Positions 24,510-35,618 of a stretch of 64,000 bases of DNA are shown here, one piece after another. Under the pieces are notes generated by a model. The model searched no databases. It had not been told where the DNA came from and was given only the letters and a program-made list of their open reading frames with translations. Every line of letters starts with the position of its first letter. The stretch's first letter is position 1. Made by a program: the position numbers and the translations under genes. This DNA is from Sternotherus odoratus (taxonomy: Eukaryota > Chordata > Testudines > Kinosternidae): contig JAVMKO010000005.1 of NCBI GenBank assembly GCA_032164245.1, positions 56,839,442 to 56,903,441 of the forward strand, read 5' to 3'.

Positions 24510-25034
24510 TTGCTTATTTTTATCCTTGTTTCAGCTGGTCCTTTTTATAAGAACAACTGTTATTGTCAGTCTAACTATTATCATATTTTAATAAGAGGAG
24601 ATGTCTGCAGCACATCTGTGCTGCAACTAAGTAAACAAAGAATATTTAGTACTCTCCTAATGGCAGTAACAATAACTATGAGAGAGCTCTTTGGGGAGGA
24701 GAGAGGTAACTTCCCATTCAAAATCGAACTAGTGTATGTGGATTTATGGTGCTTTTTTCCAATGGAAGAGGGGAAATGTTTTGCTCTGGGAGATGAGAAT
24801 TTACTAGAGGATTCAAGTGTAACTTTAGAGAAATACGATAGTATTAGATGTGGCAATATCACAGTATTGTTTTATTGGCAATTAGATTTCAAACTGGCAG
24901 GAATGTATGAAAATAAGCCTCAATTATGGGACTGTGGAGTTTCAGTGCCATCTGTCAACAGTTTGCTCCTTATGGCACAACATGTGTACCTTTGGAGGGG
25001 AAAAAAAGATTTAATAGCACAAGTGAAGAGGTAA
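24510..25034 (+). other. Unexplained 174-codon open frame
   Basis: The longest frame outside repeats. It begins with a hydrophobic stretch and has scattered Cys residues, but I see no domain, no repeated structure and no family resemblance. Length alone is compatible with chance in a 64-kb six-frame search, and no start context, splice pattern or neighbouring exon supports it. I record it as an open frame, not as a gene. Confidence 0.15.
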
Positions 25035-25544
25035 AACACACCAAATTGTACTTCAGTTTTTATAACTAATGCTTTCATTTATGGGATTTGATGTGATACA
25101 AACGAATTTACATTTACCATGACACACAAGCTGCCAGGTCTCCTGGTTCTTGTGATGTATTGTAAAGAAAAGCAATATATACTACTTGCAATCTTCTAGG
25201 AGTGCTTGCAAAATCTCATATAATACATGCATAAAAAAGTTGTCCCATAACTCCTCCCTCAATCATTGGCTGTTGTAAATAACCTGTCTTGTGAAAGAGA
25301 TGGAAAAAATTAGGGCCCTGCCAACTTGTGAACATTAAAGATTTTCAAGGAACTTTTTGTGAGGGTGCTGGTCAAATCCCAGCTCAGGTGTCCATATTAT
25401 GATTATTTATTATCATTTTATTCAGTTATTTATTAACAGTAAAGTCATTCTAAAACACTCAGCACCAGATTGCCATTATCAGAACACTGAGAGGCCCCAA
25501 CCAACAGCAAGACCCCATTGGGCAAGTGACTGCACAAACACACT
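25035..25544. other. No recognisable feature
   Basis: AT-rich, no repeat or gene recognised. Confidence 0.4.
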
Positions 25545-25747
25545 GGGTATGTCTACACAGTCTCTGGGAGGTATAATTCCCAGCTTGGGTAGACGTACAT
25601 GTGCCAACCCCCCTCGAGCTAGCATACAAAAATAGCAGTGTGGCTGTGGTGATACACAGCTTTGGGCTTGCACCCAAGTACAGTCCCACCCAATGTCTAA
25701 TTTCCAACCTGGGAATTATACCCCCCAGAGGCTGTGTAGATTTGCCC
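25545..25747. mobile_element. MITE with terminal and internal inverted repeats
   Basis: Ends GGGTATGTCTACACAG (25545-25560) and CTGTGTAGATTTGCCC (25732-25747), complementary at 13 of 16 positions. Inside is a perfect 14-bp inverted repeat, GGTATAATTCCCAG at 25570-25583 against CTGGGAATTATACC at 25709-25722. No clear target duplication. A diverged relative without visible ends lies at 41590-41800. Confidence 0.75.
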
Positions 25748-25749
25748 AT

Positions 25750-25820
25750 ATAGGAGACAGTTCCTGCCCTGAACGCTTTCCAGTCTAAATAGACAATATA
25801 GACAGAGAGTGGGAGAAGTG
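25750..25820. repeat. Short 'GACAGTTCCTGCCCTGAACG' repeat fragment
   Basis: Words GACAGTTCCTGCCCTGAACG, CTTTCCAGTCTAAATAGACA and GACAGAGAGTGGGAGAAG belong to a dispersed family also seen at 43640-43770 (CCCCAAAGAGCTTGCACACT) and probably at 41155-41215. Class unknown. Confidence 0.4.
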
Positions 25821-25857
25821 GATGTAACATATAAGAAGAAAACTAATATTTTGAGTC

Positions 25858-26012
25858 CCAGATCCACAAAGGGTCTTAGGCATTGCAATCCTCAGAGTTG
25901 CAATACCGTTTAGGTGCCTGGAAAATTACTGGAACAATAATGGAATCCACAAAGTTAGGTACCCAGGCTTCCTACAAAAAAGATCAATGTCTAATTCCCT
26001 TTGTGGATCTGG
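25858..26012. mobile_element. Short palindromic-end MITE, perfect 16-bp TIRs
   Basis: Ends CCAGATCCACAAAGGG (25858-25873) and CCCTTTGTGGATCTGG (25997-26012) are exact reverse complements. The 155-bp interior contains TTTAGGTGCCTGG and TTAGGTACCCAGG words. No target duplication was visible, so the superfamily is open. Confidence 0.8.
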
Positions 26013-26095
26013 CCTTAGACATCTTGTTCAAGGTCACAGAGGATGTCTTTAGAGAAGAACCAGGAAGTGAACTCAGATTGTCTTGAGTCCCAGGC
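26013..26095 (-). repeat. MIR-like SINE fragment
   Basis: Plus strand reads TGTTCAAGGTCACAGAGGAT, AGGAAGTGAACTCAGA and GAGTCCCAGGCTAGTG, matching the reverse complement of the MIR-like SINE common in this window. Confidence 0.55.
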
Positions 26096-26369
26096 TAGTG
26101 GCTGTAAGGTCATCCTTCCCCCCGGAAGTATAACTAGAGAAAGGCACACTTGATTCCAGTCAAAAGAAAATCAGCATTCTCACAAAAATGCAGACTCAGT
26201 TTGGAGTAGAGTGGACATATTGGAAGAAAAAGTTGCTGAAATGACAGTGGCATAGATCGCTTAGGCTCTGATCCTAAAAAACCTATGCATGTTGTGATAA
26301 AGCAAAGAAACTGCCCACCAGCACAGTAGGGGTTAAAGAGAGCCCACCGCTGCAACGACTAGACTTCCC

Positions 26370-26430
26370 TGTTACACATGTGCTTAAGTTTACTACTATG
26401 AATAGGAACTACTCACTATAGGTGTAGTTT
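26370..26430. repeat. 'GTGCTTAA..ACTACTC' repeat fragment
   Basis: ACACATGTGCTTAAGTTTAC followed by GAACTACTCACTATA; same family as 24062-24178. Confidence 0.45.
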
Positions 26431-26466
26431 GATTTCTTTATTTGAGAGGCAGCTCCAGTCAGGTCA

Positions 26467-26973
26467 ATGGGGCCATGTGTGTGGGCAAATTCTGTACTGG
26501 TCCGAGGCTTGCAGTTTAAGGGGCAGCACTCCCCAAACTACACAGATGTGTCAGTGTTAACCTGTGACTGTAATCCTGCACTTATAGATGATGAGCAGTA
26601 CTTTGAATTTCATCCAGTGCATTCACCTGTGACTTTGGATAAAAAATCTGAGCTCTGTCCAATTTCTAGAACAGCCAAGCTGGGTGGTTTCAACTTGTTT
26701 TGCAAGCTCACATCAGTTCAGCCTTTAAGTCTGCAAATCCAAAACCAGAGACAGGTTTTACTTTATCCAAACCAATGCTGTGGGATGGTTAATAATAATA
26801 ATATGGTTTTGACTCATCCCTGTTCGGATTCTTTGCTTTTGGTCTTTTATAATCGAAAACTAAAATCATTCGGACAAAGTATAGATTTGCTCTTGCTCTT
26901 TGCAAATATAGTATGTAATACATTGGTGATTATATCAGTTGCAAGAGAGGGCACTCTTTCAAAGGCACTTTGA
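26467..26973 (+). other. Unexplained 168-codon open frame
   Basis: Starts MGPCVWANSV, with several Cys in the first 80 residues and a hydrophobic, Leu/Ile-rich segment towards the C-terminus (about residues 130-160). No signal peptide, domain or family recognised. Length is compatible with chance and no splice or promoter context supports a gene. Confidence 0.15.
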
Positions 26974-28789
26974 TTGTGACATTTGTAACATCATGCGAGC
27001 AGGTGGCATTTCCCCGTTTTAAAATGCAGTCGGCAGATGCTGTATGTGAACTTGTCCCCTTCCTGAGGTTTGGTTTTTGAAGAAATTGACACAACAAGAA
27101 CTCCAGCCCAAGCCTTCTCCCTGGCCCTGCTTGCTTCCAGGCATCCTCTTTAAGATTACTCAACCCCAGAGTCTAGATTTCACCCTTTGCCACTCCTACT
27201 TGGCATGTATTCCTGGTTGAGTTAATTAGCTACAGCCCCCTTTCCACCCATAGTTAATCATCGGAAATCAGTTGGCATCTTCCATTGCCTGCAGGGCTAA
27301 CAGTGTGGAACACCAGAAGGAACTAGGCAGCCTGCTACAACCCTTGTGCAAAAGCTTATGGTTCAGTCCAATCTGTCTTTTCCCATGCTTACATTTGAGA
27401 TGTGCACTCTAAACTAAGGGGTGTGTGTGTGTGAATAATATATATAAAATACATTTTAGATATGAATGATTTTTAAATCAGTTTGTTAAATATTTTTAAT
27501 GAAGTCTGCATAGTCATCAGGTTATGCTTAAGGAGCCCAGGCAGGGGTGAAGACTGGGAAGTGTTGATAGCAAAGCTAGCAATTTGTATGGATTTTCTTT
27601 TCATTCCCAGGTTGTGGGGCTTTTACTGGATTGCTCCAGGATTCCTACACATGAGCTGTAATTTAAATTCCCCTAGTGTGCCTGCAGAGGAAGGGATATC
27701 TAGGAGTAGATGTTTCTCTTACACTAGACTAAATGAGGAGTAACTCCACGGAGTTCAAAGGAATGACACCAGTGTAAAACCAACGGGTGGGTGAGAAGAA
27801 AATTAGATTCCTTGTGTTCGGTGCTTAGCTACTTGTACATGAACACTGATCATTACTGATTTAGGTTGCTTCCTTTTCTCTTCTCGTAGGTAGCACCATG
27901 GAGCGCTTTCCCTGCTCTTTGAGAAGTCTGGGGAAAGGAAAGAAGCAGTAAAGAGTCGGCAACCAGCTTCAGGCACAAGTCTGGCAAACAGAGAGTCCCT
28001 CCATAGCATGAGCAGGCTCAGATGAAGAGGGGGGCAGTATTAAGGACCACATCTGGAGAGGAGAATCTGGATGTGAAGGATAGATGGTGAGTAAATAACG
28101 AAAGAAAGAAATGAACTGAGCTAAAATAAAAATATGGAAAGAGACCAAAACAGCATGAGCCAGAACAAAAAAGACTGGCAAGAGACAAAAGAGAATTACA
28201 GGAGGAGGGATGAGAAAAAGATGGCATTAGGCAAAAAGAAACAGGTACACAATAGTAGGTATTTGAAAAATGTATTGAAGATAAGTATAAAAGAAGAAAA
28301 AAAGACTTACTCAGAGGTGACCCGATTTCTTGTGAGCAAGAGTAGAGTTTGCCCAGTTTTATCAGTTCAATTGCTTAATCACTTCTAGTATAGTTTCTGA
28401 TACACGATTTTACTTTATGCACATTGAAAATCGGCATCAAACATTTTGAACACTTTCCCACATTGTGTCATGTTCCAGTTGGTTCAGATGCTGAGAAGAG
28501 CGCTGTTTGATATTTTATAAAAATGTCCCCACTTCTTTGACCAACTGTAAGAGTGTGTGTCCCTTGTTTTTAATAGTGAAATTTTTTTTGAAGTGTGTGT
28601 TCTGAAATTTTCTAAAATAATATTAAAAGAAAAATGCTTAAACTTCTTTTCTGTGCAATTTCCCCTCCATCTCTCCCTGTTTTTGACCTGCTCTAGTTAA
28701 CAGGGATATGGATCCTAGACCTAACAAGGAGAAGCTCTTACGGCTATACATGGTTCTAGCAATGCTTTCAGTCCCTCATTTAGACTCCA
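26974..28789. other. No gene recognised
   Basis: Contains a diverged 'GTAACTCCACGGAGTTC' repeat word at 27735-27785 and a GT run with ATATAT at 27420-27450. Otherwise featureless. 28120-28320 is A/G-rich (an 84-codon Lys/Glu-rich frame, low complexity). Confidence 0.4.
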
Positions 28790-28845
28790 TTTAGCATGTA
28801 GTTAGCTTTGAACACCTGAATGGTTCCACTGAAGTCAATATAATA

Positions 28846-29077
28846 ATAATAATAAATGGAGATATACCAATCTCCTAGAACTGGAAAGACCTTGAAGGTC
28901 ATCGAGTCCAGTCCCCTGCCTACACTAGCAGGATCCCCCTGCCTACACTAGCAGGATCGAGTACTGTCCCTTGACAGATTTTTTGCCCCAGATCCCTAAA
29001 TGGCCCCCTCAAGGATTGAACTCACAACCCTGGGTTTAGCAGGCCAACGCTCAAACCACTGAGCTATCCCCCCCCCA
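28846..29077 (-). mobile_element. tRNA-derived SINE with CR1-like tail
   Basis: On the minus strand the head reads GGGATAGCTCAGTGGTTTGA, holding a polymerase III A box (TAGCTCAGTGG). A B box follows (GAGTTCAATCC). The anticodon-loop region reads CTGCTAA, so the ancestor may be a serine-type tRNA, but this is tentative. The tail (GGACTCGATGACCTTCAAGG, then TCTTTCCAGTTCT) resembles the CR1 3' end and ends in a TTATT microsatellite, as expected of a SINE mobilised by CR1 enzymes. A perfect 23-bp tandem duplication sits at 28913-28958. Not a functional tRNA gene. Confidence 0.8.
28913..28958. repeat. Perfect 23-bp tandem duplication inside the SINE
   Basis: The unit starting CCCCTGCCTACACTAGCAGG occurs at 28913-28935 and again, identically, at 28936-28958. 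It is probably a recent slippage or duplication event. Confidence 0.9.
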
Positions 29078-29140
29078 AGAGACTCTTCAGGTGCTTAAAG
29101 TTATGCATGTGTTTAAGTACTTTGCTGAACTTGGATAAAC

Positions 29141-29576
29141 TAAAATCTACCCAGAGGTTATTTGAAAAACAACAACAAAAATCCACACTTGAGTGAAATG
29201 GAATGTTTGTAATAAGAAAAGATATTGCCATCTAGTGCTGATTTGCAACATAGCTAGTTTTGGTGTATTCCTATTCCTTTTGTTAATAAATCTTTTATTG
29301 CTCACTGAGAGTGAAAAGCTAGATGTCTCTGTTTTCCCCCTGAGTGCTAGCTATTCATACTTGCTCAGTTTTTACTCCACAAATGATGAAAGCTCATGAG
29401 CCTCATAAAAGCGCAGTGAAAGTCAATGAAGAAACAAAAGTGGGAGAATATTGAGGCAACCCCTCTGCCAGAATTAGGAGATTCATCTGCCAGAACCCCT
29501 GGCACAGAGCCCTTCGATGCTGCAAATCCATGCAGAACAGCGTGGTGGTGGTACCAGGTGCCTGCAAAACCCCCCT
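29141..29576. other. No recognisable feature
   Basis: Short stretch without recognised repeats or exons. Confidence 0.4.
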
Positions 29577-30014
29577 CCTTCCATAGACTTTCCTCGGTGC
29601 CAGTGGGTGCTCATGCCCACAGTCCCTGCCCCATTCCAACTCCACCCCTTCCCTGTCCCCATTCCAACCCCTTCCCCAAAGTCCCCACCTCAACTCCGCC
29701 CCCTCCCTGCTCCTATTGTACCCTTTCCCCAAATCCCCGCTCCGGCCCCACGTCCTCCCCCCAGCACGCTGTATTCCCCCTCTTCTCCCCTCCCTCCCAG
29801 CCATGCGAAACCGCTATTTCATGCAGAAAGTTCTGGGAGGGAGGAGGGAGAAGCAGGACCCAGCAGTGTGCTCAGGGGAGGAGGTCGAGTGTAGGTGAGC
29901 TGCGGTGCGGGGGGTGGGGCGGGACGGGGAGCTGCTGGTGGGTGCTCTGCACCCACCAGTTTTTCCCTATGGGTGCTCCAGCCCTGGAACACCCATGGAG
30001 TTGGCACCTTCCAT
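29577..30014. mobile_element. GC-rich MITE, 'GGTGCC(A)..GAGTTGGCACC' family, copy 1
   Basis: The right end reads TGGGTGCTCCAGCCCTGGAA then 'CCATGGAGTTGGCACC', almost identical to the right end of the element at 63140-63476. Near the left are GGTGCCAGTGGGTGCTC and long CCCC(T/A)-rich tracts. CCTTCCAT occurs at 29577-29584 and 30007-30014 and may be the 8-bp target duplication, though the left inverted repeat then lies about 14 bases inside. The 205-codon plus-strand frame (29426-30043), Pro/Ser-rich, is a by-product of this GC-rich tract and not a credible gene. Confidence 0.65.
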
Positions 30015-30476
30015 GCTGGAAGCTCATGCAGTCCCGGCAGTGAGTGGTTCTCACTCCAGAGAAGGCATAGCCAAAGCAATATGTCTGCTATGGCCAGAGA
30101 GATGTTTGTACGTATGCTGTAGCCAGGAGATCATGCTCCCTTAAGATTGCTGGCACTGGCCAGAAAGGCAGTTAGGACCCTCCCACCCCCAGCAGCCTGG
30201 GGGTAAGTAGTCTGCTTCAATGGAAGTTGCACCTTCTTACACCCCTGCCAAAACTGGGACTGAATATAGTCCTTAAACACTAATACAATAGATCGTGCTG
30301 TACTGCTTGTGTAGGGCTGGGCAAGGTGGCACAGTGGAGGGCAGGATCTAACACTTATTCAGCTGATAAATCTTTAAAAAAATGTATTTATACCAAGCAA
30401 CCTCAGACACCAGAGCTCCTAGCTCAGTGCTGCAGGAAAAGCACATTCTCTGAGGACTGCCCTTGGATTGAATTTA

Positions 30477-30640
30477 AATATCCAGAGAAAGCAGGGAAGT
30501 GTTGGAACCATAGGGTTAGGAGGGACTGCAAGGGTCAAAAAGTCTAAACCACTGCCAAGATGCAGAATCTGTGGTGTCTAAACCATCCAAGACAGATGGC
30601 TATCCAGCCTCTTCTCCTGTTCCTCAAAATGACTAGAACA
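30477..30640 (-). mobile_element. CR1 3'-region fragment, diverged
   Basis: Plus strand reads GGAACCATAGGGTTAGGAGG, then CTAAACCACTGCCAAGATGC, then GTGTCTAAACCATCCAAGAC and GATGGCTATCCAGCCTC. This order matches inverted CR1 3' sequence as I know it from sauropsids. Confidence 0.6.
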
Positions 30641-30689
30641 GGCATTGTGGGACACTTCTGGAGGCCAATCAGAGCATGTTAACAGACCA

Positions 30690-31060
30690 GGGCATCCACA
30701 CTGGTGCCACGGGAGTGCATCAAGACTTATACCTCTTGTCGAGGTGGATTACCAGGAGCGCTCTAGTCACGGAGTCCAGGCGCTCTATGTGCCTTGCCAG
30801 TGTGGACGCGTCATGAGTTAGAGTGCTGGGGCTGCTTTAATGCACTCTAACTTGCAAGTGTAACCATGCCCTCAGTCCCCATGCAGGTCGATGGAAGAAT
30901 TCTTCTGTCAACCTAGTTACCACTGCTAAGGGAGGTGAATTCCCTATGGTGACAGGAGAACCTCTCCCATTGGTATAGGCAGTGTCTACACTAAAGAGCT
31001 ATAGTGCTCAGCTATGCTGCTGTAGCATTTTAAGTGTAAATAAGCCCTAAATGCTCCAGC
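30690..31060. repeat. Two adjoining MITE-like repeats
   Basis: 30700-30870 has GTGTGGACGCG, 'AGTTAGAGTGCTGGGGCTGC' and 'TGCACTCTAACTTGCAAGTG'. 30875-31055 has 'GTCGATGGAAGAATTCTTC', AGTGTCTACACTAAAGAGC and 'TGCTGTAGCATTTTAAGTGT'. Both use the 'GTCTACACT' vocabulary of the elements at 44490 and 58548. Exact ends unclear. Confidence 0.5.
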
Positions 31061-34000
31061 GCTAGAAGGTGAATAAAAAGAAGCCTGTATTATTTAAGTC
31101 AATCTGTTGATTTTGGGGTCTGACTCATGAGGTCTGAACTCTGAGAGCTGACAATACTGGGATCCGTGGTTTGAAATCCTGTTGACCGCATGGCCCTTGC
31201 TACTGTCAACAAACAGAACATATGGGTCATTCTCTGGGGCTGTCGATCAAACAAAATGAAATCACAAGAGAGAAACTAAACACAGAAAGCATTCATGATT
31301 ACAGTAATCCTCCCGCCTCACCACTTAATACCTGCATGCCACAGGAAGTGCTGTAATAGTCATATGTATTTTCACTGCTCTGGAATAATCATTGTGAAAA
31401 TGGACCCAACCAAAAACTACTCTTCTGCCATAATGACCTTTTGTGTAATGTAATTTGTTCCTGCAACTTCAAGAATTACTTATTCTTAAGTGAACCTGTG
31501 AGTAGAGCTTTGAAGGCCAATGTCTATGCACTTACTATAGTTTGTGATATGTATGTACTTGATTGTAGGTACTGCTTTACATCCTGTGTTTGGAAGAGTC
31601 TGATTCTGAGCCTTCAAAGTAGAGACTTTTGTCAGTGAGAGCAGGACTGAGACCCAGATATTAAGGTAATTCATTAATACAATTTTTTTGTATGAAACAA
31701 TGTCTTCTAAGTCCCATGTCACCAACACAAATTTTCAGGACAAATCTCAAGTTAATATTGCTGTTTTGTGGCTCACCCGGTAACCTCCCCTGGAAATCTG
31801 ACATGGTGAAAATGCAGTGAGTCTGCTGACAGATAGTGTGTGGGATTTCTTTAAACAAAAACATATAGACTGGCTTCAGAACAAGGTGACCACCTCTTCT
31901 TGCAGCAGTTCCACAGCTCAGGTGGTCTGCCTGCCATTCTCAAGCAGTCAGACAGTGAGGGATCAGTATTTTCATTGCCAGCCCAATCTGGGCCTTCTGG
32001 GCAAACAGAGGCCTCCGTGTCTGGAGTCATCAGGCACATCTCCAGGGGCTTGTTTGCCAGAGTAAGAATTTCAAGAAAGCAGCACAAACCACTAATAGAG
32101 AAACTGACATTGAACAATGGAAGCTAAAGGGCCTGATCTGATTCCTGATGAAGTCTTTTCATTGCCTTCAGTGGGAGGTGGATCAAGCCCTAAAATCAAA
32201 TGTCATTTTAAGCAAACCCAATCCACAATTCTGTTAGTTCCAGGGGATTTTACCTACTGAAGTTTCCCACAAGCAATGTAAGGATTGGGGGAGATGAACA
32301 AGAAGAAAAGAGAGAAAAAATGAAACACAGAAAAAGCTCCAAGTGGCTCCTGACAGATGGTGCTAGAAAATGAGTATCTCTTTGGCACCATGAATGCTCC
32401 CTCTGGGGTTCCTCATTCTTCGATATTCTCTCTCTCTCTTTCTTCCTTATTTTCCTTTCACTTGCTCCCTGACACTTGCCTTCATTTGCTGTAATTTAAA
32501 TGAGAGCACAGAAAAGGGATATTCAGTTTTAATCTGTAAAGAGCTACTCCTGGGTTTGAAGCAGCCATTTAACATGCAGGATGAATGAAAAGAGGAATGG
32601 AGACCAGGGCTGCTGGCTGTCAGTTTCTGCCAGAGCAGTTGCTGCCATTCCTTGGCTGCTATCAAAGATTCATCAGGGGGAAGTCACTGCTTTGCAGACA
32701 AAAATAACAGATGGTCGTTCATGTTTGCCTTACTCCAGGGGCCTTGCCACAGTGAGCAAGGTCCAAGAGAATTTGAATAACGGGGGGTGTTCTTTTGTGT
32801 GTGCGTTCGTGCATATTTGAGATGTATTTTTTTCGTTTTGTCTTTGGATTTTTATAAACTTGAAAATGAATTTAATGATGAACCTACAGATTTCCTGAGA
32901 TGCTTGCAGGATGCGTTTGTTTTGAAGTGAGTTTTAATTAAATTTTCCAGTCTCATCCAGCATTTAGGACTGTTCTGTTGCAAAACAAGCAGCTTACCGC
33001 AGGTGGCGGGGCATTGATGTAGCTTTAAAAACATCTTTTCCTGCTGCCAACCTAAATAAACACGGGTCTCTTTGGAAAAATACCCATAATGTTATCCCCC
33101 CCTCCCCCCCCCCCGCCCCTTCAGCAAACTAACTGTCATGTAAGCAAAATAAATGTATGTCAATCAAAGAGCATTTGAGCAGAATAAAATAATCCGTTTA
33201 TACATTTCTCTGTATTTTTAGTTTGAGTTACACCTCCTGCAACTCGGATAGTTTTTAGACCAGTTGGTTCATCTTTATAGTTACCTAAAACTCATCAGCA
33301 GTCTGTCTGATTTCAGATATTTATTAAATATCAGATGTGACAAAAAGGAACCTCTTTTGCCAGCCTTGCCCTTTTTTTAATGCTCTATTGCTAACAAATG
33401 CTTAGATTGTTGTTCATACATTGTGCAGTTGAAACTCATTCCCAGCTAGTGAAGAATGTACATATGAAGACATTAGGTTGCAATGAAGCAAAGTTACTTA
33501 TGATTTTCCCTCTGCTTTTTCCGTTATGTTCACAATTTTTCCTTCCTCTAAATGGCCGTCATTTCCCAAAACTTCAAACAGGGCTGAAGCTATCCAATGG
33601 GACTGAGGCTTTTCATGCCTTCAGTAAAGATGGCTACTATTTCACAGGGTGTGCAGGCAAAGGCTAGGAAGTATGTTTTGAATGGAGGGTGGTGAAGTCC
33701 ACTGCAGCAGCCACTGTGATCCCCCGTGTCCTACTCTTGCCTCCACCCTCCAGTGCGTACATGCAAGGGAGAGGGAGAGACACGCAGGGGCAGAAACATA
33801 GATCAGCCCTCACAATATTTCCCTCGTGGGGATTCCAGCTCCCATTGCTCCTGTGTGCAGGGGGCTACTCCTAGTAAAGAAGTTTTCCATTGTTTTCAGT
33901 GGAAGAAAAGCTCCAGGTTGCTCTCACAGGAGACAGACAACAGCCATTGAGTTTCTCAGTCTCCAGACTTGCCTTTGTGTGACACAAGCAATCAAAATGT

Positions 34001-35219
34001 CTGAAATGTGGAACACCTGAATTTTATTGTCTGTTGAACCCTGACTGACAGATTATAATGGTTTTTAAATATAACACCCATTTAAGGCTATTTTCTCATT
34101 GTATGAATGCAATAAGAGGTTCTTAAAAAGAAATCTGGAAAAATAAATTTTGGCATCTGTGACCATAAGGATTCTGTCCTCAGGCTATGGACCCTAGATA
34201 TTCAGTTTCCCAGCCCAAAGACCTCCACTGTTTGAGCTAGAGGTTATCCTTTATGTGGAGTCGATATGAGAGAGGGTTGCAACACACTCTTGACTAACGG
34301 ATACACCACTACTTGCTAGACAGCCATAGAAAGTTGGGGATCAGGACTCCTGGGTCCTCTTCCTCGCTTGGTGTAGGAAATGTGGGCTGATGACTATGGC
34401 AGTGGTTACAGACAGGATAGCTAAGCCCAGAGATGTCTTACACTGTCCTGTTCTCCATTCCATCACAAGTGACCCCATGCAGCCTCTTACTTGTTTGTAA
34501 GATGGGGAAATGTAACTTGCCTGGCTCCAGGTCAGGTGTGAGGCCTTGCTCAGTAAGGAGGTAGTAAGTGAACAGAAATTTAAACCGCAAGTAAGTGGAA
34601 GAGGTGAGATTTAGACTAACTCTACTGACTCCCAACTAAATGCACCGTCCCCCGGCCTAAAGATAGTTTGTTGTGAATGCTTTCGCTCTGCCCAGCCATG
34701 CAATGCTAGTGAGCAATGTGTAATAGTGGCTAGCACTTTTGAAGCATGGACCTTTTCCACCCAGACTGTGATCCTGAAATCCAGGGCAGAGGCACACAGT
34801 GCAGTCCTCTGGTGGATTCAATGTGGATATGATGAGGCATCCTTTTCAGACAAGGGGAAATGAGGAGAAGCAGCAGGTACTAGGATCGGGGCCTTGGCAG
34901 CTATCGCGTTTGGAGGCTGTGGGTTGTGAGTGCTGGTGCAGGAGGAACTGACATGACTGTTGTAGAGTGAAAATGTCACACACTTCACAATAAACTCTCT
35001 CACAGTTGGACACACAACCTTAATTATGACTTCAAATTTATGCCATGGACATAACCTCTGCAAGTGTGTCAAAGCTGAGGTGGTGATTATATTGTTTGTT
35101 ACACTGTGTGGGAAATTAATGTTTGTTTCCCGATCTGTTGGAGGCCAAAGGAAGTTCCTTGTGAAGATGAAGAGTCTGTCATCTTTGGTGAAAAATTGAG
35201 GAACCTTTTAAGAGGTGTC
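31061..35219. other. No gene recognised
   Basis: Largest repeat-poor stretch. A TC-rich microsatellite lies near 32423-32445 and a C-rich run near 33099-33120. 33130-33340 is AT-rich with a perfect 8-bp-arm palindrome, GATATTTATTAAATATC, at 33316-33332 and reads like unique sequence. A MIR-like fragment may lie around 34330-34520 (ATCAGGACTCCTGGGTCCTC, TTGTAAGATGGGG). Confidence 0.35.
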
Positions 35220-35618
35220 CTGTAACTCAGTGGTCTCCAACCTTTTTAGCCGCGCGGACCGGTGAACGCGGGCCCTCATTGTTTGCGGCCCGGGGCGGGC
35301 GTTTCAATTTTTTTTTCCTTCCAGGCGACGGACCTTAGTATGTCCGCCGAAAAGCCGCCGAAACTCTGCTTGCGGCGGGAAACTTAACTCTGCGGACGGC
35401 GGGCTCTGTGCCCCGCCAAAAAGCCCTCTGTGCCGGCTAAAAAGCCACCGGAAGTGAAGGCGGCCGGAAATGAGTGCTGCCTAACGCGGTCCGGAACACG
35501 CGCTCTTCAGTGTCCGCCGAAATGCCGCCGGAAGGGAATGCGGCCGCGGACCGGTACAAATTGCTCCACGGACCGGTACCGGTCCGCGGACCGGGGGTTG
35601 GGGACCACTGCTGTAACT
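35220..35618. mobile_element. GC-rich hAT-type MITE with perfect target duplication
   Basis: The element at 35228-35610 (383 bp) starts CAGTGGTCTCCAACC and ends GGTTGGGGACCACTG. The flanks are an exact 8-bp duplication, CTGTAACT, at 35220-35227 and 35611-35618. The interior is strongly GC- and CpG-rich, unlike its surroundings, with words TGTCCGCCGAAAAGCCGCCG and GGACCGGTACC. Retained CpGs argue for a young insertion. It shares interior words with the element at 18692. The 100-codon frame at 35430-35732 runs through its right half and is an artefact. Confidence 0.95.

Larger units (their letters stand above)
28790..29140. repeat. 'GTGCTTAA..' repeat split by a SINE
   Basis: The left part ends GGTTCCACTGAAGTCAAT (to about 28840). 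The right part resumes at about 29082 with CTCTTCAGGTGCTTAAAGTT and ATGCATGTGTTTAAGTACTT. The two parts join into the family seen at 24062-24178, so the SINE at 28846-29077 inserted into an older copy. Confidence 0.55.

Noticed and set aside
24510..25034. 174-codon frame as a possible gene
   Set aside because: No domain, no start or splice context, and length within chance for this amount of AT-rich sequence; kept only as an unexplained frame.
28846..29077. A tRNA gene suggested by A- and B-box matches
   Set aside because: No proper acceptor stem pairing, the tRNA-like part runs into a CR1-like tail and a microsatellite, and it is nested in another repeat: this is a SINE.
29426..30043. 205-codon plus-strand open frame, the longest in the window
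   Set aside because: It lies across a GC-rich MITE with C-rich tracts. The predicted protein is low-complexity, several frames on both strands are open in the same place, and it resembles no family.
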